This document shows, in pieces, positions 7,337-13,425 of a stretch of 16,961 nucleotides of DNA. The stretch comes from Microcoleaceae cyanobacterium UBA11344 (GTDB lineage Bacteria > Cyanobacteriota > Cyanobacteriia > Cyanobacteriales > Microcoleaceae): NCBI GenBank assembly GCA_003483675.1, contig DMYK01000574.1:21204-38164 (forward strand). Direction: 5' to 3'. The first letter of the stretch is position 1. Each line of letters begins with the position of its first letter. The notes under the pieces were generated by a model. The model was not told the DNA's origin. It ran no database searches and saw only the letters and a list, made by a program, of their open reading frames with translations. Made by a program: the position numbers and the translations under genes.

Positions 7337-9310
7337 TTAACTCACCCGTTCCGCAAATTCCAACCAGAGCTCAGTCGCGCGATCGATCTCTTGATTCAAT
7401 TGTCCCAAACGTTCAGATAACTTTTTCACCTGACTAAACCCACTCGGAGAATTGAGAGATAAAATCTGCTCAATCTCTGCTTTCTCAGCTTCCATCTGCG
7501 GAATTTTAACTTCTAACTTCTCGTATTCCCGCTTTTCATTAAATGACAGTTTGCGCGGTTTGTCCAATTTCTGATTTTCTCCCCCCTTTGCTAAGGGTGA
7601 TAATTGCTGATTTTCTCCCCCCATTGATAAGGGGGGGTTGGGGGGGGTAGCGGATTGTGATAGTTTACCTTTACTTTTTTGTGCTTTAAGCTCCTTCGCT
7701 TCTTCGGCTTTCTTGTAATCTACATACACCGAATAATTACCTGGATACAAACGCAAATTCCCCCCAGGTTCTAAGGCGAAAACCATGTCTATTGTGCGAT
7801 CGAGAAAATAGCGATCGTGGGACACAACAATTACGCAGCCGTTGAAGTCTTCCAGATAATCCTCCAACACCGTCAAAGTCTGGACATCCAAATCGTTTGT
7901 CGGTTCATCTAAAATCAGCACGTTCGGCGCACTCATCAGCACCTTCAACAGAAACAATCGGCGCTTTTCCCCGCCCGAAAGTTTGCTAATCGGTGCATAT
8001 TGTTGATTCGGCGGAAACAGAAACTTCTCCAACATTTGAGAAGCCGTAATGATTTCTCCATCGGCAGTTTTGACCAATTCCCCGACACTTTTGAGGTATT
8101 CAATAACTCGCTGGTCTTCGTTTGGTGTCAAATCCTCCGAGTGTTGGTCGAAATAACCGATGTGAATCGTTGTCCCAATTTCTACAGTGCCAGAATCCGG
8201 CTTAATTCGTCCAGTAACAATGTCCATCAGCGTCGATTTTCCCGCACCGTTGCAGCCAATAATCCCAATCCGGTCTTCGGGAGTGAAATTGTAAGTAAAA
8301 TCTTTAATTAAAATGCGATCGCCATAAGCCTTACAGATATTGACTAACTCAATAACTTTCTTACCAATTCGGCGGCCCGCTGTAGCAATCTCGACTTTGC
8401 CATTGGCTGTTTTGAACTCCTCTGCGCGCATATCTTTAATTCGATCGATCCGAGCCTTTTGCTTCGTACTGCGCGCTTTAGGCCCCTTTTTGAGCCATTC
8501 CAACTCACGCCGCAATACTCCCGCGTGTTTGCGCTGAGTGCTAGTGGCTGAGTCTTCAGCTAAGGCTTTTTTCTCCAAGTAATAAGCGTAATTGCCAGCA
8601 TAATTGTAAAGGTCGCCGCGATCGATCTCTAGGATGCGATTGGTGACGCGATCGAGAAAATAGCGATCGTGCGTAATCAGCAGCAAAGCACCGCGATAGC
8701 CGTTCAAATAATTCTGCAACCACTCCACAGACAGCGCATCCAAGTGGTTTGTCGGTTCATCCATCAACAACACATCTGGTTCCGAAAGTAAAGCGGTTGC
8801 TAAGGCAATTCGCTTGCGGTAGCCACCGGACAAATCGCCAATTTTGGCATCAAAATCCTCAATTCCCAACTTAGTCAAAATCAATTTGGCCTTGGTTTCC
8901 AAATCCCACGCATCCACCTCATCAATGCGTTCAGACACCGCAGACAGACGCGCCAGCAACTTATCAGTATCGCCTTTACCGTGGGACAATTGATCGGAAA
9001 TTTCCTCGTATTCGCGCACCAAAGCCATCTGTTCGCCACTGTCGGCAAATACTTGCTCTAAAACCGTGTGATTTTCGTCCAAATCCGGCTGTTGGGGGAG
9101 GTAGACAATTGTAGCGCCTGGATTGACCCAGCGATCGCCCGCGTCGATGGATTCCAAGCCCGCAATCATTTTCAGCAGGGTTGATTTCCCGGAACCGTTG
9201 GTGCCGATGAGTCCGACTTTATCGCCTTCATCGAGGCTGAAACTGGCATCTGTCAAGAGTTCTTTGATGCCGAAGTCTTTTTTGATCGATCGAAGAGTAA
9301 AAATAGTCAT
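7337..9310 (-). CDS. uup: ABC-F ATPase, Uup type
   Basis: A 657-residue soluble protein with two ABC domains in tandem. Domain 1: Walker A GTNGSGKST (36-44), LSGGY (160-164), MDEPTNHLD (183-191), H-loop THD (213-215). Domain 2: GCNGAGKST (352-360), LSGGE (444-448), LILDEPTNDLD (465-475), SHD (497-499). The linker 245-300 is helical and basic, as in ABC-F factors that reach into the ribosomal E site. A basic, helical C-terminal domain (581-657) makes it Uup-like. ABC-F proteins act on ribosomes; Uup is also linked to precise excision and branched DNA in E. coli. A low-complexity segment (553-580) is encoded by an inserted repeat. ATG 9310 lacks a strong ribosome binding site. It is first of a possible three-gene run with the ATPase and TOPRIM-like genes. 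Confidence 0.95.
   Translation of the reverse strand: MTIFTLRSIKKDFGIKELLTDASFSLDEGDKVGLIGTNGSGKSTLLKMIAGLESIDAGDRWVNPGATIVYLPQQPDLDENHTVLEQVFADSGEQMALVREYEEISDQLSHGKGDTDKLLARLSAVSERIDEVDAWDLETKAKLILTKLGIEDFDAKIGDLSGGYRKRIALATALLSEPDVLLMDEPTNHLDALSVEWLQNYLNGYRGALLLITHDRYFLDRVTNRILEIDRGDLYNYAGNYAYYLEKKALAEDSATSTQRKHAGVLRRELEWLKKGPKARSTKQKARIDRIKDMRAEEFKTANGKVEIATAGRRIGKKVIELVNICKAYGDRILIKDFTYNFTPEDRIGIIGCNGAGKSTLMDIVTGRIKPDSGTVEIGTTIHIGYFDQHSEDLTPNEDQRVIEYLKSVGELVKTADGEIITASQMLEKFLFPPNQQYAPISKLSGGEKRRLFLLKVLMSAPNVLILDEPTNDLDVQTLTVLEDYLEDFNGCVIVVSHDRYFLDRTIDMVFALEPGGNLRLYPGNYSVYVDYKKAEEAKELKAQKSKGKLSQSATPPNPPLSMGGENQQLSPLAKGGENQKLDKPRKLSFNEKREYEKLEVKIPQMEAEKAEIEQILSLNSPSGFSQVKKLSERLGQLNQEIDRATELWLEFAERVS
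7571..7654 (-). repeat. Interspersed G/C-run repeat carried in frame inside uup
   Basis: The unit ctgattttctcccccc occurs at 7571-7586 and 7607-7622, a 36-bp period (12 codons). It is flanked by cttTgctaaggg and attgataagggggggttgggggg, which look like the CCCCCTT...AAGGGGGG repeats common between genes in cyanobacteria. Translated, it gives GGENQQLSPLAKGGENQK (564-581) with the preceding ATPPNPPLSM. It sits between the second ABC domain and the C-terminal helical domain, a place that tolerates length change. Confidence 0.75.
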
Positions 9311-9534
9311 CAGTATATCAAGTCATTTACCTAACTTAGTTTAACCTAGTTCGATCGCTTCCGGTTGTATTTGTTAGAATTGGACGCAAGGGCGCTTCCT
9401 ACTCATCATCGAGTGCATTTTTTGAAGTTGGGAAGTTTCAGAAAAATTGTGTTGACTCTGGATCTACTCTACCGTCGATCGATCAATCTTCTTATACGAT
9501 TAGCAAACTTGTATAGAGGAAAGACATAGATAGC
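9311..9534. other. Divergent spacer upstream of uup
   Basis: This spacer separates the uup start (-) from the small + strand ORFs. The duplicated motif cgcttcc occurs at about 9356 and 9401. No firm promoter pair could be chosen on the minus strand. The spacer plus the weak ORF at 9535 make a roughly 400-bp gene-poor interval. Confidence 0.4.
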
Positions 9535-9669
9535 ATGAGCAATCAAGAGAGCTTTCGACAATGGATAAGCGATGTTGCAGCAACTATCATAACGAGGGTT
9601 GTTGTATGGCATCTAACTGAGGGAACTAAGCCCACCACAAACCCCATCGCCCAACTCTTCTTCATCTAA
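9535..9669 (+). CDS. Possible 44-residue small protein
   Basis: An ATG-started frame encodes 44 residues starting MSNQESFRQWISDVAATI and ending in PIAQLFFI. It has a short amphipathic or hydrophobic stretch (11-27, IS DVAATIITRVVVWHL) but no known domain. A purine-rich agaggaaag lies about 14 nt upstream, rather far for a ribosome binding site. It ends 43 bp before the next small gene in the same direction. It may be a leader peptide, a remnant or a chance frame. Confidence 0.25.
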   Translation: MSNQESFRQWISDVAATIITRVVVWHLTEGTKPTTNPIAQLFFI

Positions 9670-9712
9670 GATAGAAGATCTCAAACCACCCAATACCGAA
9701 AGGTGGAGATTT

Positions 9713-9949
9713 ATGGGAATTTCGACAAATACGAATGAAGCAGTCTATGTCGATAACACTAGCATTAGTAAATCAGGTGGGACTACTAGCTTCACTTACA
9801 AAATCGGGAATGATTTAATAAATGCCAATGCTGAATGCGAACGCAATCGATGGCATTCAGTAAATAAGAATACTGAGGAAGACTATGGATGGAACTCTCC
9901 CCAAAGTCAAGCAACTCAGAGCATAATGAATCATGTATGTAAACCGTAA
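9713..9949 (+). CDS. Small protein, possible partial surface-adhesin-E-like domain
   Basis: A 78-residue protein. Its first part, with AVYVDNTSISKSGGTTSFTYK (10-30), and the Cys pair at Cys42 (NAECERNRW) and Cys76 (NHVCKP) resemble the small 'surface-adhesin protein E'-like domain of many bacteria, where a 'YVD..SI...G....F......' strand pattern precedes a disulfide-linked tail. Here there is no signal peptide, which the exported members have, so this is either a cytoplasmic variant, a mis-started gene or a 5'-truncated copy. ATG 9713 has a good ribosome binding site (aaggtggag, ending 5 nt upstream), which supports real translation. Domain similarity is from memory and tentative. Confidence 0.6.
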   Translation: MGISTNTNEAVYVDNTSISKSGGTTSFTYKIGNDLINANAECERNRWHSVNKNTEEDYGWNSPQSQATQSIMNHVCKP

Positions 9950-9994
9950 TTATATAAATCTTGAGAAAGATAAACTATCCTACGCAAGTGGAGA

Positions 9995-10023
9995 TTGACA
10001 ACAAAAAACCTCTGGGGTAAAAT
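9995..10023 (+). promoter_or_regulatory. Sigma70-type promoter of the toxin-antitoxin operon
   Basis: TTGACA (9995-10000) and TAAAAT (10018-10023) are separated by 17 bp, a near-consensus -35/-10 pair at the ideal spacing. The -10 box ends 27 bp before the antitoxin ATG at 10051. Its position directly upstream of the decayed toxin-antitoxin genes suggests transcription may outlive the coding function. Confidence 0.6.
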
Positions 10024-10050
10024 GAGGGAAAAAGCACGGATAATTCCCAA

Positions 10051-10302
10051 ATGAACGATCGCTCGTCAGCAGATTTGAGCTCTGTGACAGAGTTACACCG
10101 CCAGCTTAATGACTTACTCCAGCAACTATCACCATAACGGCAGGTGCTTGCTGATTTTGCGGCTTATTTAGCAAATGCTGAAAGCGAAGCTGCAACTCAA
10201 GAACTTTTGGCAATTTCTGGATTGCTAGAGCGAGTTAAGCAAAATCAAGCAACTCCTAAAACTGATTACACAACTTGGAGAACTCTTCGCTCTGATGTAT
10301 GA
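10051..10302 (+). pseudogene. Antitoxin gene interrupted by an in-frame stop codon
   Basis: From ATG 10051 the frame reads 28 codons ending in LNDLLQQLSP, then TAA at 10135-10137, and continues in the same frame RQVLADFAAYLANAESEAAT… to …TWRTLRSDV and TGA at 10300-10302, 84 codons in all including both stops. The part after the stop has clear coding character and the end typical of small cyanobacterial antitoxins paired with RelE/ParE-type toxins. In those, LSPE(K/R)Q is common, so GAA (Glu) to TAA by one base change explains the break. No start codon lies close after the stop to rescue the rest, though internal GTG 10144 could. The next gene overlaps its end by 8 bp, the usual antitoxin-toxin arrangement. 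A sequencing error remains an alternative explanation. Confidence 0.75.
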
Positions 10303-10414
10303 AGATCGCCTCCATCCTGATGCTCAAAAGGTTTATGTCAACAGTCAACAATCCTTGCTGAGTGCAACCGGAATTGATCTGAATTCATTGATACAATTTA
10401 TCTCTTCAGTTTGA
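10295..10414 (+). pseudogene. Truncated RelE/ParE-family toxin remnant
   Basis: A 39-codon frame opens MYEDRLHPDAQKVYVN, matching the usual start of cyanobacterial RelE/ParE-superfamily mRNA-interferase or gyrase-targeting toxins ('YEV.LHPDAQK.Y'). Such toxins run to about 85-95 residues with a conserved core ending in 'RVGDYRVIY'; that part is absent here. After residue 16 the sequence (SQQSLLSATGIDLNSLIQFISSV) no longer resembles the family, so a deletion or rearrangement removed the catalytic core. ATG 10295 overlaps the antitoxin stop. It ends 16 bp before the deacetylase-family gene. Loss of function is inferred. Confidence 0.6.
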
Positions 10415-10430
10415 CTGGGAAAATAAAACG

Positions 10431-11447
10431 ATGCGATTTGCTACCTATCTACACCCACAAACATTTTCTACTTCCAAATTAATACAAGAAATTTCTTTTA
10501 CCGGATATTCTTTTACCTACTACAATCAAGTTAGACAAACTCTTCAAAAATCTCTGACAGACTATCCAGCCTTACCCTTAATCAAAGCTAAAATGAGCGA
10601 TTATCTTAGGGTTCATGCTGGGGAATATCTCCGCAAACTGATATTACAAGCCCTCGGTAAACCACTAGATAAAATCAGCCTAGCCTTACCAGAATTGAGG
10701 ATTGAATGTCAAGGCTTGGAGTATTGTTTACCTGGTTATCTTTATGGTTTGGGAGGAATGATGGAAGCGATCGACCAAATGAAACAGGGAAACCTAGAAC
10801 GGGCTTACTGCTTCAGTATGGTAGGGCATCATGCTCACAGGAATTGGGGACATGGTTACTGTCTCTTAAACCCTCTTGCTGCTGCTGCTAGATATGCTCA
10901 GACGCAAGGATTTGAAAAAGTATTGATCCTTGACTGGGATATTCATCATGGCGATGGAACTCAGTCAATTTTTAGTAACGATCCTAGCGTCTATTGTATT
11001 AGCATTCATAGTGGCGTAGATCTCTACATGGCTAAAGCCTCAGACTTGAAAGCTGGAACAACAACCATTGCCGAAACTGTTGGACACTGCAACATTCCGA
11101 TCATTCCTGAATCTTTTCCAGTGGAAGTTTTGCAATCAGAAGGTATCACAGGCAGATTTTACTACGGCTATCAGAGTATCAGCACTTTTCGGCAAGCTTT
11201 AGAAAACCTGCCGTGGCAACCTGATTTAGTTGCTATTTTTTCGGGTTATGATTCCCACAGAGATGATTGTGGAAAGGGAATCACAGATTGGACAAATACT
11301 GATTTCTGTAAACTGACCGAAATTGTCTTATATTTTGCCAAGAAATGGGGATGTCAAGTGCTCTCTACTCATGGAGGTGGCTACAGATTACCAGTTACAG
11401 TAGCAGCAGCTACCGCTCACGTCAGGACTTTAGCAACCTATGTTTAG
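10431..11447 (+). CDS. Histone deacetylase/acetylpolyamine amidohydrolase-family hydrolase
   Basis: A 338-residue zinc-dependent deacylase of the arginase/deacetylase fold. Visible active-site residues: GHHA (132-135) with the two charge-relay histidines, LDWDIHHGDGTQ (167-178) with zinc ligands Asp170 and His172, SGYDSH (271-276) with the third ligand Asp274, and GGGY (315-318) with the transition-state Tyr318. All required residues are present, so it should be active. Bacterial members remove acyl groups from lysines (AcuC), polyamines or other amides. Residues 1-60, before the first motif block, are longer and less conserved. ATG 10431 has a ggga purine run 11 nt upstream. An acyl-CoA synthetase follows 99 bp downstream, a context that recalls AcuC, which deacetylates an acyl-CoA synthetase in Bacillus; the link is inferred. 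Confidence 0.93.
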   Translation: MRFATYLHPQTFSTSKLIQEISFTGYSFTYYNQVRQTLQKSLTDYPALPLIKAKMSDYLRVHAGEYLRKLILQALGKPLDKISLALPELRIECQGLEYCLPGYLYGLGGMMEAIDQMKQGNLERAYCFSMVGHHAHRNWGHGYCLLNPLAAAARYAQTQGFEKVLILDWDIHHGDGTQSIFSNDPSVYCISIHSGVDLYMAKASDLKAGTTTIAETVGHCNIPIIPESFPVEVLQSEGITGRFYYGYQSISTFRQALENLPWQPDLVAIFSGYDSHRDDCGKGITDWTNTDFCKLTEIVLYFAKKWGCQVLSTHGGGYRLPVTVAAATAHVRTLATYV

Positions 11448-11546
11448 TCAGTATTATCTTAGCATTTCATATCGAGTCGATCTAGATGAGATATTTTCAA
11501 GTTATACTGAGATCGATCGCACTTCTGATTTACCCACATTATTCAG

Positions 11547-13046
11547 ATGAATACTCAAAACGTGAATCTCCCCTTGATAAATCTTGCTCTAGGACACAAA
11601 GAGCGAATTGCGATCGCCACCAACGAACAAAAATATACCTATGCAGATTTGCTGCACACATCCAGCCAAATAGCAACAAATCTGCTTCAGGATGTGACAG
11701 ATTTACAAGAACAGCGAATTGCTTTTCTAATTCCGTCTGGCTTTGAATATGTTGCTACTCTGTGGGGAATTTGGCGCGCCGGTGCGATCGCCATACCTCT
11801 ATGTGTGTCCCACCCGCGACCAGAATTAGAGTATGTTATCACTAATTCTGGAGCATCAATGATTGTTGCCCATCCCAATTTTGAAGCTTTGTTGGGTCCG
11901 ATCGCCCGATCGCACAACTTACGATTTATCCTCACTTCAGAAACCCTTCCAACCCAGATTAGTCATCTTCCAGAAATAGATATCAGCAGACGCGCCTTAA
12001 TTCTCTACACCAGCGGTACAACCGGCAAACCAAAGGGAGTAGTAACCACTCATCAAAATATTCAAGCTCAAGTAACCAGCTTAATCGACGCTTGGGAATG
12101 GAAAGTTCGCGATCGCATTCTGCACGTACTCCCATTACATCATATTCACGGAATTGTCAATGTATTAACCTGTGCTTTATGGGCCGGCGCAGAATGCGAA
12201 ATGTTGAGCAAATTTGATGCCGAAACAGTTTGGAATCGCATTTGTGACGGTAATTTAACCTTATTTATGGCAGTACCGACGATTTATGTAAAATTGATTG
12301 CTGCGTGGGAAACCGCTACGGAAGAACGCCAAAAAAGCAGATCAGAAAGTTGCGCTAAAATGCGATTAATGGTTTCTGGATCGGCTGCGTTACCAGTTCA
12401 AGTATTAGAAAAATGGCAAAAAATCAGCCGTCATTTTCTGCTAGAACGCTATGGGATGACAGAAACTGGTATGGTCTTATCCAACCCTTTACACGGTAAA
12501 CGGGAATCGGGATATGTAGGTAAACCTTTACCTGGTGTGGAAGTGCGATTAGTCGATGAAAACGGAGAATTAGTCGCAGCAGGAACACCAGGAGAAATTC
12601 AAGTCAAAAGCGCTAGTGTGTTTCTGGAATATTGGCAAAACCCCGAAGCAACGGCGAAAACTTTCCGAGATGGCTGGTTTTGTACAGGAGATTTCGCAGT
12701 AGTCGAGAATAACAATTATCGGATTCTCGGAAGAATGAGCGTGGATATCATCAAAACCGGAGGCTATAAAGTTTCAGCTTTGGAAATTGAGGAAGTATTG
12801 CGATCGCATCCAGAGATTCAGGAATGTGCAGTGGTTGGGGTTGAGGATGTAGAATGGGGTGAGCGAGTTTGTGCTGCGTTAGTATTGCGATCGGCATCCA
12901 GTTTAACCTTAGCATCTTTCAGGAGTTGGGCAAAAGAGCAATTGGCGGTTTATAAAGTCCCCACCAGAATTTTAACAGTTGAAGAATTACCTAGAAATGC
13001 AATGGGAAAAGTGACTAAGCCGGCAATTATTCAACTATTTTGTTGA
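11547..13046 (+). CDS. AMP-forming acyl-CoA synthetase, malonyl-CoA synthetase (MatB/ACSF3)-like
   Basis: A 499-residue adenylate-forming enzyme making acyl-CoA from acid, ATP and CoA. Motifs: P-loop LYTSGTTGKPKG (153-164), VLPLHHIHG (194-202), SGSAALP (277-283), RYGMTETGM (301-309), GWFCTGD (376-382), hinge GRMSVDIIKTGGYKVS (395-410) and the C-terminal lysine in NAMGKV (Lys488). The LHHIHG and ERYGMTETGM…GKPLPGVEVR pattern is closest, as I recall it, to MatB and mitochondrial ACSF3, which act on malonate or methylmalonate. Acid specificity cannot be settled by eye. Length is typical. Lys488 is the residue that lysine acylation usually silences in this family. A TTATACT -10-like box lies at 11502-11508, about 40 nt before ATG 11547; there is no clear ribosome binding site. 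It may have its own promoter or follow the deacetylase gene. Confidence 0.93.
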   Translation: MNTQNVNLPLINLALGHKERIAIATNEQKYTYADLLHTSSQIATNLLQDVTDLQEQRIAFLIPSGFEYVATLWGIWRAGAIAIPLCVSHPRPELEYVITNSGASMIVAHPNFEALLGPIARSHNLRFILTSETLPTQISHLPEIDISRRALILYTSGTTGKPKGVVTTHQNIQAQVTSLIDAWEWKVRDRILHVLPLHHIHGIVNVLTCALWAGAECEMLSKFDAETVWNRICDGNLTLFMAVPTIYVKLIAAWETATEERQKSRSESCAKMRLMVSGSAALPVQVLEKWQKISRHFLLERYGMTETGMVLSNPLHGKRESGYVGKPLPGVEVRLVDENGELVAAGTPGEIQVKSASVFLEYWQNPEATAKTFRDGWFCTGDFAVVENNNYRILGRMSVDIIKTGGYKVSALEIEEVLRSHPEIQECAVVGVEDVEWGERVCAALVLRSASSLTLASFRSWAKEQLAVYKVPTRILTVEELPRNAMGKVTKPAIIQLFC

Positions 13047-13107
13047 GCTTCAGTCGATTTTGGATTGAGATTTGAGAATACTCAGAACCCTGACTTCTTT
13101 ATGGATG

Positions 13108-13198
13108 TTTTTTTTACCGCAGATGAACGCAGATAAACGCAGATGAAATTCCATCAGCGTTCATCAGCGTTCATCCGCCGATATCTGCGGTAAAAAAA
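13108..13198. repeat. Long imperfect inverted repeat of the ACCGCAGATGAACGCAGA family
   Basis: The left arm starts with eight T, then accgcagatgaacgcagata. The right arm ends gatatctgcggt plus seven A and contains tcatcagcgttcatcagcgttcatc, the complement of the left-arm units with mismatches. The whole can fold into a long hairpin ending in a T-run on both strands. Dispersed elements of this type occur in many cyanobacterial genomes. It lies 60 bp after the synthetase stop and may act as a bidirectional terminator. Confidence 0.75.
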
Positions 13199-13245
13199 TC
13201 CCAATCTAACTAATTTGGTTGAATGATGAAGGTTTTTTGAACCGC
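13194..13245. repeat. 52-bp direct repeat, copy 1
   Basis: The block begins aaaaatcccaatctaactaa and ends gaaccgc. It is identical over 52 bases to 13316-13367. It is flanked on the left by tatctgcggt and on the right by two 9-bp units (cgccgagga, cgccgaggg). Confidence 0.9.
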
Positions 13246-13315
13246 CGAGGACGCCGAGGGCACAGATAAAATAACATCAGCGTTTATCCGTGTTTATCCG
13301 TTGGTATCTGCGGTC

Positions 13316-13367
13316 AAAAATCCCAATCTAACTAATTTGGTTGAATGATGAAGGTTTTTTGAACCGC
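13316..13367. repeat. 52-bp direct repeat, copy 2
   Basis: Identical over 52 bases to copy 1 at a 122-bp offset. Its left flank (agcgtttatccgtgtttatc, then tatctgcggt) is a diverged half of the inverted-repeat element at 13108-13198. The larger unit of half-hairpin plus 52-mer plus 9-bp units was therefore probably duplicated as a whole. Confidence 0.9.
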
Positions 13368-13390
13368 AGAGGGCGCAGAGGGCGCAGAGG
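13365..13390. repeat. 9-bp tandem repeat cgcagaggg
   Basis: Three 9-bp units, cgcagaggg, cgcagaggg and cgcagagga (the last base shared with the next stretch), follow copy 2 of the 52-mer. Copy 1 is followed by two variant units at 13243-13260. This is a known-looking cyanobacterial interspersed motif that ends 36 bp before the stop of the minus-strand gene at 13426. Confidence 0.8.
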
Positions 13391-13425
13391 AAGAGATGAG
13401 AGAGATGAATAATCTGGACTTGATA

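Noticed and set aside
7337..9310. uup as an antibiotic resistance ABC-F protein
   Set aside because: The C-terminal helical domain and sequence fit the housekeeping Uup type; nothing points to a drug-protection subfamily.
11486..11746. Frame overlapping the start of the acyl-CoA synthetase gene
   Set aside because: It shares DNA with the well-supported synthetase frame and has no domain or start signal.
13108..13390. CRISPR-like appearance of repeated blocks
   Set aside because: Only two long copies, the units are internally palindromic and composite, there are no regular unique spacers and no cas genes nearby.
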